Shown here: piece after piece, positions 1-10,332 of the stretch
Layout: each line of letters begins with the position of its first letter
Position numbering within the stretch: position 1 is the first letter of the stretch
Assembly (NCBI RefSeq): GCF_025128055.1
Contig: NZ_JAHLYS010000017.1
Location: 1 to 35,638 of the forward strand
Length of the DNA: 35,638 nucleotides
Direction: 5' to 3'
Source of the DNA: Synechococcus sp. CS-1329
GTDB taxonomy: Bacteria > Cyanobacteriota > Cyanobacteriia > PCC-6307 > Cyanobiaceae
Made by a program: the position numbers and the translations under genes
Notes under the pieces: generated by a model
What the model was told of the DNA's origin: nothing
Databases searched by the model: none
The model's input: the letters and a program-made list of their open reading frames with translations, nothing else

Positions 1-1529
<1,529 letters not shown>

Positions 1530-1563
1530 TCCGCCGCTGCCGTTTCGACGGAACATCCCCGAG

Positions 1564-1589
1564 CCCTCCGCATTCGCGGGGGGTTTTTT
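1564..1589 (+). terminator. Rho-independent terminator of psbD-psbC
   Basis: The sequence ccctccgc (1564-1571) pairs with gcgggggg (1576-1583) around a four-base loop, allowing one G-U pair, and is followed at once by six T (1584-1589). It lies 35 bases after the psbC stop. This is the clearest intrinsic terminator in the window. Confidence 0.85.
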
Positions 1590-1705
1590 ATGGGCAAGCC
1601 ATCCCGGACCAGTCTTGTCATCCCCCACAGGCCGGAGAGAAACAGTAGAGACATGCTTAAGCCTTGGGGTCGTGACTACGTTTGAGCTATCGACAAGGTC
1701 ATCCC

Positions 1706-2503
1706 TTGAATATCCACACATTCACCGGCCGCGCGCTTTCCCGTGCAGCCCTTCCCCTGGCTTTACTGCCCCTGGCCGGGGCGCTGCCTGTGGCAGCCCA
1801 AAGCAAGACAGTCGACTTTCCTCGCCAAGGCGTGGTCTGCGACCTGACCAACAAGAGGTGCTTCAACTCCGAAGGCGTTTCCGTACCGCTCACCCGCGAA
1901 TTTTTCGGTAGCTACGGCGAGCGTGAGCTGGTTCCCACGCTGTCGGGCAACAGACGGATCACCCAGTTCAAATTGAGCGATGGGAAAGCTTGCGACGTGC
2001 GGCGGCAAACCTGCTGGGATGACGGCCAGGGTGGCAAGAATGTGAGCAGGTCGCTGACCACACAGCTGTTCGGCAACAGGGGCACCTGGGGCGACAACGG
2101 ATCCGGCAGCAGCGGCTGGGGAAACAACAACAACAACGGGCAGCAATCCGAGCAAGCCAACAGCTCCTGTGAACTTCGCCAGGGGTACCGTCGTCTTTTC
2201 GAGGGCAATTGCCTGCTGAAACGACGCGAGTCGTCCAACGGCGTGGCTTACAACGTCGAGCTCGCTGATGGCCAGCGATACAGCTTCTACAACCGTCAAG
2301 GCAGGCTCGTGCTACAGGATTCATCTGGCTTGTGGCCAGTCCAGATCAGCAACCGCAACGGCGAAGTGAACTTCCGCTGGTCCGACCGGCAACTGGTGAC
2401 ACGCGACCGCCGCTGGGCAAACCAGGGGCAGCAGGGGGGAAGCAGCGATTTCACACCGACGGGCAACTTCCTCCAGGACCTGTTCAACACGATGTTCCGC
2501 TGA
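1706..2503 (+). CDS. Secreted cysteine-rich protein, YcgJ/Fels1-like, paralog A
   Basis: The predicted product is 265 residues. I choose TTG 1706 because aagg lies about nine bases upstream and because its N-terminus (MNIHTF) lines up with MKINPL of the downstream paralog; the in-frame TTG at 1682 is the alternative. Residues 1-31 look like a signal peptide ending ALPVAA. The mature protein has two related units, GVVCDLTNKRC...LTREFFG and ACDVRRQTCWDDG...LTTQLFG, each with a C-x6-C pair. Next come a low-complexity Gly/Ser/Asn/Trp linker and a C-terminal domain beginning SSCELRQGYRRLFEGNC. The repeated CD-x5-C...LT...FG pattern resembles YcgJ / Fels-1 prophage-like proteins (known from memory, not searched). 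Function is unknown; the site is probably periplasmic or extracellular, with disulfides. Confidence 0.72.
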   Translation: MNIHTFTGRALSRAALPLALLPLAGALPVAAQSKTVDFPRQGVVCDLTNKRCFNSEGVSVPLTREFFGSYGERELVPTLSGNRRITQFKLSDGKACDVRRQTCWDDGQGGKNVSRSLTTQLFGNRGTWGDNGSGSSGWGNNNNNGQQSEQANSSCELRQGYRRLFEGNCLLKRRESSNGVAYNVELADGQRYSFYNRQGRLVLQDSSGLWPVQISNRNGEVNFRWSDRQLVTRDRRWANQGQQGGSSDFTPTGNFLQDLFNTMFR

Positions 2504-2508
2504 GTTAT

Positions 2509-2529
2509 GTGAATCTCACGCGGTTTTTA
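2509..2529 (+). terminator. Weak candidate terminator after paralog A
   Basis: Just after the stop codon, gtga (2509-2512) and tcac (2516-2519) can pair across a three-base loop, with a run of five T at 2524-2528. The stem is only four base pairs and is separated from the T-run by gcgg, so it may be a weak or partial terminator. Confidence 0.3.
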
Positions 2530-2539
2530 TTCGATCGCC

Positions 2540-2632
2540 TGAACGCTCAGAAGGTCAATCAAAACAGGGTGCATGAACCTTGTCACCTCTGGGGCGATTC
2601 CAGACAGACTCTGGTTGCACCTTCAGCGTTCA
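2540..2632 (+). repeat. Imperfect inverted repeat with nested hairpin between the two paralogs
   Basis: The arm tgaacgctcagaaggt (2540-2555) is complementary to accttcagcgttca (2619-2632) over all 14 bases of the second arm, with a two-base bulge (ca) in the first. Within the enclosed stretch ccaga (2600-2604) and tctgg (2610-2614) form a perfect five-pair hairpin with loop cagac. The element fills most of the 168-base gap before the second paralog and ends about 40 bases upstream of its start. It could be an RNA structure in the second gene's leader, a small RNA, or a protein-binding site. Confidence 0.55.
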
Positions 2633-2671
2633 TGGCCCATAGGTTGTGGGGTGATCGCTGATCGCTGCCCA

Positions 2672-3538
2672 ATGAAGATTAATCCCCTACTCACATCCAG
2701 GCCTGCCCATGCCTCTCTGGCTCTGGCGGTCGGCGGGCTCGCCCTGCTCTCCACGCTGGCTCCCCAGCCCGGCTGGACTCAGAGCAACAGCCTCAAGCTC
2801 ATAGGCAACGGAGTCGTCTGCGACCCGGGCAGCAAGACCTGCTACGACCGCCGAGGGCCCTCGCTCGCGATGACCCGGCAAGAATTCGGACAACGGGCGG
2901 AGCAGAACCTGCGCCGTCAGATCTCAGGACGCCCCAACAGCTGGGATCTGCGCTTCAGCAGCGGCGAGGTCTGTGATCTGCGGCAGGAAATCTGCTGGGA
3001 TGACGGCTGGAAGCGCAGCAATCTGAGCACGCGCCTCAGCCGCCAGCTGTTCGGAGCCAACGGTGGCTGGGCCAACAATCAGCAACCTGGCAACAACAAT
3101 TGGGGCAACAACGCCTGGGGAAACGGTGGTTGGAGAAACAACACCTGGGGCAATAACAGCAGCAGCAGCAACAACTGGAGAGCACCGACATCTCTCGACT
3201 CCGGGTCCTGCACACTCAGCCAGCGTGGGCGGCGGATCTTCTCCGGCAACTGCAACCTGCAGCGCCGCTCCGGCTCCAATGGCACCGCCTTCGTGGTCAA
3301 CCTGGCCAATGGGCGCAACTACAGCTTCTACGACCGCCGCGGCCAGCTGGTGGTCGTCGACGGCAACAGAAGCTGGCCGGTGGCCTACAGCCGCCAGGGT
3401 GGTGGCGGTGAGTTCCGCTGGGGAGATCTGCAGCTGGTGGCGCGCCAGAACCGGGCGATCGAGCCCGCGTTCAACACCAACAACAACGGCCTCTCCGGCG
3501 GGCTTCTGCAGGAGCTGATCAACAGCCTGTTCCGCTGA
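2672..3538 (+). CDS. Secreted cysteine-rich protein, YcgJ/Fels1-like, paralog B
   Basis: The product is 288 residues from ATG 2672 (MKINPLLTSRP); the frame is open further upstream, but a signal peptide ending near PGWTQS starts naturally here. The order of parts matches the preceding gene: GVVCDPGSKTCYDRRG with LAMTRQEFG, then EVCDLRQEICWDDG with LSRQLFG, a linker of repeated Trp/Gly/Asn units (NNWGNNAWGNGGWRNN and similar), and a C-terminal domain starting GSCTLSQRGRRIFSGNC. All six cysteines of paralog A are present, so this is a tandem duplication with an expanded linker. Function is not known; disulfide-bonded envelope or secreted protein is inferred. It ends exactly next to the convergent maf gene. 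Confidence 0.78.
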   Translation: MKINPLLTSRPAHASLALAVGGLALLSTLAPQPGWTQSNSLKLIGNGVVCDPGSKTCYDRRGPSLAMTRQEFGQRAEQNLRRQISGRPNSWDLRFSSGEVCDLRQEICWDDGWKRSNLSTRLSRQLFGANGGWANNQQPGNNNWGNNAWGNGGWRNNTWGNNSSSSNNWRAPTSLDSGSCTLSQRGRRIFSGNCNLQRRSGSNGTAFVVNLANGRNYSFYDRRGQLVVVDGNRSWPVAYSRQGGGGEFRWGDLQLVARQNRAIEPAFNTNNNGLSGGLLQELINSLFR

Positions 3539-4129
3539 TCAGGCCAACCAGCGGCGCAACAGCGGCAGGCTCAGGCCGATCACATTGCTGAAGCAGCCCT
3601 CGATGCGCTCCACCAGGGAGCCCGCCCGACCTTCGAGGGCAAAGCCGCCGGCGCAGGCCAGCGGTTCAGCGGTGGCCACATAGGCGGCGATCTCCGCCTC
3701 ACTCAGCTGAGCGAACTTCACCCGGGTGGTGACGGTGGCCAGCCTGGGACTGGCCGGCGGGGACGCTCCCCCCAGCGACAACAGGCAATGGCCGGTGTGC
3801 AGCTCCCCCCAGGAGCCGGCCATGCGCCGCCAGCGGCTGGTGGCCTGCTCGGCATCACGGGGCTTGCCGTAGGCCACCCCCTCCAGCACGAACAGGGAGT
3901 CGCAGCCCAGCACGGCGCAGACCCGCTCTCCTTCGGGCCGCGCCAGGTCTCGCCCGACAGCCTCGGCCTTGGCCCGCGCCAGCGCCTGCACCAGCAGAAG
4001 CGGATCGGGGTCGTGCCAGGCCTCTTCATCGACGCCGCTCACCTGCACCCGGTGGGAGAAGCCCGCCTGCTCCAGCAGCCGGCGTCGCGCCGGCGAGGCT
4101 GAGGCCAGCACCAGGGGCTCTTGGGGCAT
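3539..4129 (-). CDS. maf: Maf family nucleoside triphosphate pyrophosphatase
   Basis: The 196-residue product begins [23 protein letters not shown], the substrate-binding signature of Maf proteins (SAS-P-RR-LL) very near the N-terminus. An Asp in the [11 protein letters not shown] segment fits the conserved acidic site, and YGKPRD matches the conserved GKP turn. Maf enzymes hydrolyse modified or non-canonical nucleoside triphosphates to monophosphate and pyrophosphate in the cytoplasm. Length is typical. The gene is convergent with paralog B, their stop codons touching, and divergent from the small gene at 4225. Confidence 0.9.
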   Translation of the reverse strand: MPQEPLVLASASPARRRLLEQAGFSHRVQVSGVDEEAWHDPDPLLLVQALARAKAEAVGRDLARPEGERVCAVLGCDSLFVLEGVAYGKPRDAEQATSRWRRMAGSWGELHTGHCLLSLGGASPPASPRLATVTTRVKFAQLSEAEIAAYVATAEPLACAGGFALEGRAGSLVERIEGCFSNVIGLSLPLLRRWLA

Positions 4130-4224
4130 GATTCCTGACCTCCTGGCCTTGGCACACCCCAGGGATCCTCCTCCGCCGCCGTGAGCACACCCCCGCTTCG
4201 CCCACGCCGGAGGAGAATCGGCCC

Positions 4225-4632
4225 ATGCACGGCTCCCGTCCCAGCTCGGCCTCCGGCTCCCTCAGCAGCTCGCTCAACGATCCGCGCTCGCTGGAGCGGG
4301 CGGCCAGCGCCCTGCGCTGCCTGCCCTTTCGCCAGGCCTTCTATCAGCTGCTCAGCGCCGAGGCAATTAGCAGTGAGGAGCTTCAGCAGCGGGCCGACCA
4401 GCCCCAGCTCACCTTCTCCCCCCTGGGCAGTGACCGCGCCGAAGACCACTTCATCTGGCTGATCCGCGTGGGGGTGCTGCGCCGGGAGGTGGATGGCCAG
4501 GGACTGACCGAGCGGGTGCGGCTGACGCCGATGGGCCGGGAGCTGCTGGAGCGCTGGAGCGCAGAGATCCCGAGGGCTTCCCTGCTGGAGCGCCTCCGCC
4601 ATGGGCTGCGTCGCCGCTGGCCGCGCCTGTGA
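4225..4632 (+). CDS. Conserved cyanobacterial protein, Npun_F0494-like
   Basis: The product is 135 residues with no signal peptide or membrane segment. It is mostly helical and charged: [20 protein letters not shown] near residue 25, then a segment with [21 protein letters not shown], and [15 protein letters not shown], which looks like a small winged-helix-like end. I recognise it only loosely as the Npun_F0494 family found in cyanobacteria; function is unknown. Its stop codon overlaps the cobQ GTG start by four bases (GTGA), so it is translationally coupled to cobalamin synthesis. Confidence 0.7.
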   Translation: MHGSRPSSASGSLSSSLNDPRSLERAASALRCLPFRQAFYQLLSAEAISSEELQQRADQPQLTFSPLGSDRAEDHFIWLIRVGVLRREVDGQGLTERVRLTPMGRELLERWSAEIPRASLLERLRHGLRRRWPRL

Positions 4633-6137
4633 AACCACTGATGGTGCTGGGAACCAGCAGCGGCGCCGGCAAATCGCTGATGGCCGCCGCCCTCTGCCGG
4701 GTGCTGCGGCGGCGCGGCGAGACGCCCCTGCCCTTCAAGGGGCAGAACATGAGCCTCAATGCCTGGGTGGACGGCTCTGGCGGCGAGATGGCCTACAGCC
4801 AGGCGCTGCAGGCCTGGGCGGCGGGCCTGCAGCCGGAAGTGGCGATGAATCCGGTGCTGCTCAAGCCCCAGGGGGACAGCACCAGCGAGGTGATCCACCT
4901 GGGGCGCTCGGTGGGGGTCTGCCGCGCCGAGCACTATTACCGCGACTGGTTCCGGCCGGGTTGGGCCGCGATCCGCCAGGGCCTGGGCGAGCTGCAGACC
5001 CGCCATCCGGGCGGTCGTCTGGTGCTGGAGGGGGCCGGCAGCCCCGTGGAGGTGAACCTGCAGTCGCGGGATCTCACCAACCTGCGCCTGGCCCAGTTCC
5101 TGAGGGCCCGCTGCCTGCTGGTGGCCGACATCGAGCGCGGGGGCGTCTTCGCCCAGATCGTGGGCACCCTGGCCCTACTGCGCCCGGTGGAGCGGCCGTT
5201 GATCCGCGGCATCTTGATCAACCGCTTCCGCGGGCGCCGGGAGCTCTTCGATGAGGGCCGCAGCTGGCTGGAGCGGCACACCGGCCTGCCGGTGCTGGGG
5301 GTGATGCCCTGGCTCGATGAACTCTTTCCCCCCGAGGATTCCCTCGACCTGCTGGAGCGCAAGGCGCGCAAACCCGACGCGGAGCTGGAGATCGCGGTGC
5401 TGCGTCTGCCCTCGATCAGCAATTTCTCCGATCTCGATCCACTCGAGGCCGAGCCCAGCGTGCGGCTGCGCTGGGTGCGCCCCGGGGAGCCCCTGGGCAG
5501 CCCCGATGCCGTGATCATCCCCGGCAGCAAGCAGACCCTGCGGGATCTGCAGGCCCTGCGCGCCAGTGGCCTTGGCGAGGAGCTACGGCGGCATCTGGCT
5601 GGCGGCGGCCATCTCTTCGGCCTCTGCGGCGGTCTGCAGATGCTGGGCCAGAGCCTGCTGGATCCCCACGGCCTTGAAGGGGCCCTCGAAGGGGGCGGCG
5701 CCAGCGGCGAGCACGCCGGGCTTGGGCTGCTGCCCCTCCTCACCCACTACGGCCACGACAAGGCCACCGAGCAGGTGAGTGCCCCGGCCCTCTGGCCGCC
5801 AGGCAGCAGCCTGGCCCTGGAGGGCTTCGAGTTGCACCGGGGCCGGAGCACCTGCCTGGAGCCGCAGCAGTGCCTGCCCATCGCCCAGCGCCCGGGGCTG
5901 GGCTGGTGGATGGCCGGGCCCCAGGGCGCCGTGGTGGCCGGCACCTACCTGCACGGGGTGTTCGACTCGGGGCCCTGGCGGCGGCGCTGGCTGAACCAGT
6001 TGCGCCACCGCCGCAGCCTCAACCCCCTGGGGGAGCAGCAGCCGCACCACGGCCAGCAGCGGGAGGCCCTGCTCGATCGCCTCGCCGAGGCCTTCGAGGC
6101 GCACGTGAACCTCACCCCACTGCTGGAGCGGCCATGA
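4629..6137 (+). CDS. cobQ: Cobyric acid synthase
   Basis: CobQ makes four ATP- and glutamine-dependent amidations that turn adenosylcobyrinic acid a,c-diamide into cobyric acid. The 502-residue product has the N-terminal nucleotide-binding domain with the modified P-loop GTSSGAGKS at residues 8-16, the segment [11 protein letters not shown], and a C-terminal class I glutamine amidotransferase domain with the nucleophile cysteine in [11 protein letters not shown] (Cys333) and the histidine in GTYLHGVFD (His442). Start is GTG 4629 inside the previous stop. It overlaps the following [2Fe-2S] gene by four bases (ATGA). With cobL at 29990-31306 it shows that the organism builds the corrin ring and its side chains. 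Confidence 0.95.
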   Translation: MKPLMVLGTSSGAGKSLMAAALCRVLRRRGETPLPFKGQNMSLNAWVDGSGGEMAYSQALQAWAAGLQPEVAMNPVLLKPQGDSTSEVIHLGRSVGVCRAEHYYRDWFRPGWAAIRQGLGELQTRHPGGRLVLEGAGSPVEVNLQSRDLTNLRLAQFLRARCLLVADIERGGVFAQIVGTLALLRPVERPLIRGILINRFRGRRELFDEGRSWLERHTGLPVLGVMPWLDELFPPEDSLDLLERKARKPDAELEIAVLRLPSISNFSDLDPLEAEPSVRLRWVRPGEPLGSPDAVIIPGSKQTLRDLQALRASGLGEELRRHLAGGGHLFGLCGGLQMLGQSLLDPHGLEGALEGGGASGEHAGLGLLPLLTHYGHDKATEQVSAPALWPPGSSLALEGFELHRGRSTCLEPQQCLPIAQRPGLGWWMAGPQGAVVAGTYLHGVFDSGPWRRRWLNQLRHRRSLNPLGEQQPHHGQQREALLDRLAEAFEAHVNLTPLLERP

Positions 6138-6385
6138 AGGGCGCCGCCACGCCGGTGATGGTGCACTGGCCCAATGGCCGCAGCACCCCGGTGCCCCCAG
6201 GCAGCGACTGGCTGCAGGCCGCCGCCGCCGCCGACCAGGCGATCCCCACCGGCTGCCTCGGGGGCAGTTGCGGCGCCTGTGAGATCGAGGTGAACGGCCG
6301 GGTGGTGCGGGCCTGCATCGCCACGGTGCCCGCTGCCCGCAGCGGCGAACTGCGGGTGGAGCTGGCCAGCGATCCCTACTGGTGA
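6134..6385 (+). CDS. Small [2Fe-2S] ferredoxin-like protein
   Basis: The 83-residue product is a minimal beta-grasp ferredoxin fold. Its cluster ligands are Cys41, Cys46, Cys49 and Cys61 in [16 protein letters not shown]...VVRACIA. The C-x4-C-x2-C-x11-C spacing is like that of the [2Fe-2S] domains of succinate dehydrogenase SdhB or molybdenum hydroxylases rather than photosynthetic ferredoxin, whose last cysteine is further away. The start at ATG 6134 overlaps the cobQ stop (ATGA). It is presumably a soluble electron carrier; the coupling to cobQ hints at a partner in corrin metabolism, but this is inference. It is convergent with mnmA seven bases downstream. Confidence 0.85.
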   Translation: MKGAATPVMVHWPNGRSTPVPPGSDWLQAAAAADQAIPTGCLGGSCGACEIEVNGRVVRACIATVPAARSGELRVELASDPYW

Positions 6386-6392
6386 GCGGGCC

Positions 6393-7649
6393 CTAGGGCT
6401 GCGCAGAATCAGACGAATGGGCCTGGATCAGGCCACCGCCCAGCACCACGTCGTTTGCGTAGAACACCGCCGCCTGACCCGGGGTGATCGAGAACTGCTC
6501 CTCGTGGAAGCTCAGCCGGGCGCGATGGGGGCGGCCTGCAGCGGCATCGGCGGCCGTTGGCTCCAGCGGCAGCAGCTGGGCGGCCACCGGCGCGCTGCGG
6601 TAGCGCACCTGCACCTCCAGCTCCAGGGGGGCCGTGGGCGGTGGAATCGAGATCCAGTTGATCGCACCCACCACGCAACCGCTGCGGGCCGCCTCGGAGC
6701 GGGGAGCCACCACCACCCGGTTCATCGCCCCATCGAGGCGCACCACGTGCAGGGGTTCGCTCCAGGCCACGCCAAGGCCCTTGCGCTGACCGATGGTGAA
6801 ATGCTCGATGCCGTCGTGCTCCCCCACCAGCGTGCCGTCGGCCAGCACGATCTGACCCTGGCGCGGCGGCAGGTAGGCATCGAGGAAGGCCTTCATCGAG
6901 CCGTGATGATCGGCCAGGCAGAGGTCCTGGCTCTCGGGTTTCCGGGCGGTGCGCAGGCCGAGGGCTTCGGCTTCCAGCCGGGTGTCGGGCTTGGTGAGTT
7001 CACCGAGGGGGAACACCAGCCGCGCCAGCACCGCCTGGGGCAGGTCGTAGAGGAAATAGCTCTGGTCTTTGTGGGTATCGAGGCCGCGCAGCAGCTGGTG
7101 GCGGCCGGCGGCGGCGCTGGGGCCAGCGGCGTCGGCCAGACGCACTCGGGCGTAGTGGCCGGTGGCGATGCGGCCGATCCCCAGCTCAGCCTCGGCCCAC
7201 TCCAGCATCGGCGTGAATTTCACCTCCCGATTGCAGCGGGAGCAGGGCAGGGGAGTCACGCCCCCCTCGTAGCCCTGCACGAGGAACTCCACGATCTGCT
7301 CGCGAAAGCGCTCGCGACTGTCGACCACATGGTGAGGCACCCCCAGTTGCTCACAGAGGCCGGCGGCATCCACCAGCCCCTCGGCGCAGCAGGCTCCCTT
7401 GCCGCTCATCAACCAGAGGGTGAGACCCTCCACCTGCCAGCCGGCCGCCACCAGCAGCGCGGCGGTGAGTGAACTGTCGACCCCACCGGAGAGACCCACG
7501 GCCACCCGATGCTCTCCGGGCCAGGCGCGCAGGCGCTCCAGGGCCGCCTCCCCCGCAGCGGTGACGGGACTGGACACTGGGGTGGTGATGGTCAAAACCG
7601 GAAGCCTCCGGGGCGCAGGAGGAGCGAAACAGAGCGTTGTTCCCATCAT
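6393..7649 (-). CDS. mnmA: tRNA-specific 2-thiouridylase MnmA
   Basis: MnmA adds sulfur to uridine 34 of Lys, Glu and Gln tRNAs using ATP and a persulfide. From ATG 7649 (a second ATG follows at 7646) the product is 418 residues; the open frame continues far upstream, but that part only mirrors the nnr gene on the other strand. The PP-loop SGGVDSS is at residues 54-60. Cysteines that fit the catalytic pair are Cys139 in [11 protein letters not shown] and Cys244 in [12 protein letters not shown]. The C-terminus carries the usual beta-barrel region ([28 protein letters not shown]). The true start may be a little further in, since homologues often begin shortly before [13 protein letters not shown]. 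Confidence 0.93.
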   Translation of the reverse strand: MMGTTLCFAPPAPRRLPVLTITTPVSSPVTAAGEAALERLRAWPGEHRVAVGLSGGVDSSLTAALLVAAGWQVEGLTLWLMSGKGACCAEGLVDAAGLCEQLGVPHHVVDSRERFREQIVEFLVQGYEGGVTPLPCSRCNREVKFTPMLEWAEAELGIGRIATGHYARVRLADAAGPSAAAGRHQLLRGLDTHKDQSYFLYDLPQAVLARLVFPLGELTKPDTRLEAEALGLRTARKPESQDLCLADHHGSMKAFLDAYLPPRQGQIVLADGTLVGEHDGIEHFTIGQRKGLGVAWSEPLHVVRLDGAMNRVVVAPRSEAARSGCVVGAINWISIPPPTAPLELEVQVRYRSAPVAAQLLPLEPTAADAAAGRPHRARLSFHEEQFSITPGQAAVFYANDVVLGGGLIQAHSSDSAQP

Positions 7650-7703
7650 GGGACCGGGGCCCCAGCGGCGGGTCCCGCCTGCCTCACCCGCACCGGAGCC
7701 CCC

Positions 7704-9257
7704 TTGAGCAGCAGCGACGCGATCCACTGGCCCCGCCGGGATGCCGCCCACCTGCTGGTGAGCGCAGGGCAGATGGCCCAGCTGGAGCAGCAGCTGTTCG
7801 AAAGCGGCCTGCCGGTGGAAGCCCTGATGGAGAAGGCCGCCCTGGCCATCAGCGCTCGGCTGCTGAACGAACCCGAAGCCCTGCGCCAGGGGGCGTTGGT
7901 GCTGGTGGGCCCCGGCCACAACGGCGGGGATGCCCTGGTGGTGGCCCGTGAACTGCACCTGGCCGGGGTGAGGGTGCGGCTCTGGAGCCCTTTCGAGCGC
8001 CACAAACCCCTCACTGAGGCCCACTGGCGCCATGCCCGCTGGCTGGGGATCGAGCGCCTGGGCACCAGCCCCGACCCGGGCGAGGCCGCCCTTTGGATCG
8101 ATGGGCTCTTCGGCATCGGCCAGCGGCGGCCTCCAGGCGCCGCGATCGAAGCCCTGCTGGCCGAGCGGGCCCGGCTGAGGCCCGATCAGCTGGTGGCCAT
8201 CGACACGCCCACGGGCCTGTGCGCCGACAGCGGCCGGCTGCTGGGCAACTGCGCGGCCCGCGCCCGCAGCACCTACTGTCTGGGCCTGCTCAAGCAGGGG
8301 CTGGTGCAGGACGGAGCCCTGGCCTGGGTGGGGGAGCTGGTGCGGCTGGACCTGGGTCTGCCGCCGGCCCTGCTGGGGCAACTGCCGCTGGATCAACCCC
8401 TCGGCCTGGGTGGCCTGGATCAGCTGAGCGCCCCAGCCCTGGAGCCTGCGCCCGAGGCCGCCAAATACGGCCGCGGCCGCCTGCTGGTGGTTAGCGGCAG
8501 CGCCGCCTATCCGGGCGCCGCCCTGCTCAGCCTGCTGGGGGCCAGTGCCAGCGGCTGCGGCAGCCTGCGGGCGGCCGTGCCGGGGCCCATGGCCCAGCAG
8601 CTCTGGAGCCAGCTGCCCCACGTGGTGCTGGGGCCAGCTCCGGGGGAAGCCGGCGCCCTCGATCGCCTCGATGCCGTGCTGGTGGGGCCTGGACTGGGTC
8701 CTGCCGTTGCAGCTGTCCCCGCTGATGGCCCCGGCGGCCCGCTGCTCTGGCAGGCCCTGCAGACCTTTGCGGGCCTTGTGGTGATCGATGCCGATGGCCT
8801 CAACCAACTGGCCGCCGGCGTGGCCGGCGAGGCGATGACCTGGCTGCAGGGGAGGCAGGGTCCCACCTGGCTGACGCCCCACGGCGGTGAATTCGCCCGC
8901 CTGTTTCCCGATCTGGCCGGCGCACCGCCCCTGGAGGCCGCCGGCCGTGCCGCCGCCCGCAGCGGTGCGGCCCTGGTGCTCAAGGGCGCCCGCAGCGTGA
9001 TTGCGGCCCCCGATGGCAGACGCTGGCAACTGCTGGAGGCGGCGCCCGAAGCCGCCAGGGCCGGTGCCGGCGATGTCCTGGCCGGATATGTGGCCGGACG
9101 GGGGGGGCTGGCGATGGCCGCCGGGATCACAGCTGGTGAGGCCTCCACCCTGGCCGCCGCTGCCCTGGCCCACGCCCAGGCAGGGCTGACGGCCCGGCAG
9201 CGGCTGGGGCCGGGTCAGGTCACACCCCAGGCTCTGGCGGCAACTCTGGGCCAGTGA
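7704..9257 (+). CDS. nnr: Bifunctional NAD(P)H-hydrate epimerase / ADP(ATP)-dependent dehydratase
   Basis: This enzyme repairs damaged NADH and NADPH: the N-terminal NnrE domain epimerises the hydrate and the C-terminal NnrD domain dehydrates it. The 517-residue length fits the fused bacterial form. The N-terminal domain starts with [15 protein letters not shown] and has [17 protein letters not shown] near residue 70; the C-terminal domain shows [31 protein letters not shown] and [12 protein letters not shown] near residue 455. I choose TTG 7704, preceded by ggag at a suitable distance; an upstream in-frame start would add about 65 residues of non-conserved sequence that is antisense to mnmA. 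mnmA is divergent, and the 54-base gap must hold both promoters. Confidence 0.92.
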   Translation: MSSSDAIHWPRRDAAHLLVSAGQMAQLEQQLFESGLPVEALMEKAALAISARLLNEPEALRQGALVLVGPGHNGGDALVVARELHLAGVRVRLWSPFERHKPLTEAHWRHARWLGIERLGTSPDPGEAALWIDGLFGIGQRRPPGAAIEALLAERARLRPDQLVAIDTPTGLCADSGRLLGNCAARARSTYCLGLLKQGLVQDGALAWVGELVRLDLGLPPALLGQLPLDQPLGLGGLDQLSAPALEPAPEAAKYGRGRLLVVSGSAAYPGAALLSLLGASASGCGSLRAAVPGPMAQQLWSQLPHVVLGPAPGEAGALDRLDAVLVGPGLGPAVAAVPADGPGGPLLWQALQTFAGLVVIDADGLNQLAAGVAGEAMTWLQGRQGPTWLTPHGGEFARLFPDLAGAPPLEAAGRAAARSGAALVLKGARSVIAAPDGRRWQLLEAAPEAARAGAGDVLAGYVAGRGGLAMAAGITAGEASTLAAAALAHAQAGLTARQRLGPGQVTPQALAATLGQ

Positions 9258-9366
9258 TGCTCAGTTGAGAACCATTCTTTGGGCTCTTGACTGTGTCGTT
9301 TTACTGGCACAACCTGGAAAAGTTGTTGAAATCACACCGCTCACTTCTGCATTCATCAGAGATTGA

Positions 9367-10320
9367 ATGCACTCACAAGACCAGCTCATGACAGCCTCCA
9401 CCCTCCAGCCCCGTGACCAGCGGCGGCGGGGGAGCGATCCGATCAGCTGGTACCTGAGCACGATCGGACGGGTTCCCCTGCTCACACCGGCCGAGGAGAT
9501 TGAGCTGGGCAACCAGGTGCAGGCCATGATGCAACTGCTGGAGTTGGGCGTGGACGATCCACCCGGCGTTCGCCAGAAGCAGCTGCTGCGTGTTGGCCGG
9601 CGCGCCAAGCAGCGCATGATGAAAGCCAACCTGCGCCTGGTGGTCAGCGTTGCCAAGAAGTATCAGGGCAGAGGGCTGGAGCTGCTGGATCTGATCCAGG
9701 AGGGCTCGCTGGGCCTGGAGCGGGCCGTGGAGAAGTTCGATCCCACCCGCGGCTACAAGTTCTCCACCTATGCCTTCTGGTGGATCCGCCAGAGCATGAC
9801 CCGCGCGATCGCCTGCCAGTCGCGCACCATCCGTCTGCCGGTGCACCTCAGTGAGCGCCTCAGCGCCGTGCGTCGCGTCAGCCTGGAGCTGGCCCACAAA
9901 CTCGGGGCCATGCCCAGCCGCAGTGAAATTTCCGAAGCCATGGCCATCCCGATCGAGGAACTCGATGGGCTGCTGCGCCAGTCGTTGACCACCTCCAGCC
10001 TCGATGCACCGGTGAACGGAGAGGAGGGCCGCAGTTTCCTCGGTGATCTGATCGCCGACACCAGCCACGAGGAACCCCTCGATCAGGTGGAGCGGAGCAT
10101 GCACCACGAACAACTGAAGCGCTGGCTCAGCTATCTCACCGAGCAGGAGCGGCAGGTGCTCGACCTGTACTTCGGCCTCGACGGACACGAACGCCACACC
10201 CTCGCTGAGATCGGCCGCCTGCTGGATGTCTCCCGAGAGCGGGTGCGGCAGGTGGAACTCAAAGCCCTGCGCAAGCTGCGCGGCCTCACGAACCGGCTGC
10301 CCAGCCAGCTCTCGGTCTGA
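9367..10320 (+). CDS. Group 2 (RpoD-like) sigma-70 factor
   Basis: The 317-residue protein lacks the long N-terminal region 1.1 of the housekeeping sigma factor but has the rest: DPISWYLSTIGRVPLLTPAEEIELG (region 1.2), region 2 with KANLRLVVSVAKKYQGRGLE and DLIQEGSLGLERAVEKFDP, the -10 recognition helix around FSTYAFWWIRQSMTRAI, region 3, and a C-terminal region 4 helix-turn-helix (TLAEIGRLLDVSRERVRQVE). It is a group 2 factor, which cyanobacteria use to adjust transcription to light, nutrients or stress. The exact subtype cannot be assigned. ATG 9388 is an alternative start. The 109-base upstream gap is relatively AT-rich; TTGACT is present at 9287-9292 but I see no matching -10 box. Confidence 0.92.
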   Translation: MHSQDQLMTASTLQPRDQRRRGSDPISWYLSTIGRVPLLTPAEEIELGNQVQAMMQLLELGVDDPPGVRQKQLLRVGRRAKQRMMKANLRLVVSVAKKYQGRGLELLDLIQEGSLGLERAVEKFDPTRGYKFSTYAFWWIRQSMTRAIACQSRTIRLPVHLSERLSAVRRVSLELAHKLGAMPSRSEISEAMAIPIEELDGLLRQSLTTSSLDAPVNGEEGRSFLGDLIADTSHEEPLDQVERSMHHEQLKRWLSYLTEQERQVLDLYFGLDGHERHTLAEIGRLLDVSRERVRQVELKALRKLRGLTNRLPSQLSV

Positions 10321-10332
10321 GCCTGGGGCTCA

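Noticed and set aside
4130-4224. Cobalamin riboswitch upstream of the cobQ run
   Set aside because: The 95-base gap to maf has no recognisable B12-box and is too short.
7650-9173. Large minus-strand open frame continuing upstream of mnmA
   Set aside because: It lies entirely opposite nnr, is Gly/Gln/His-rich with no domain, and is typical of GC-rich antisense shadows.
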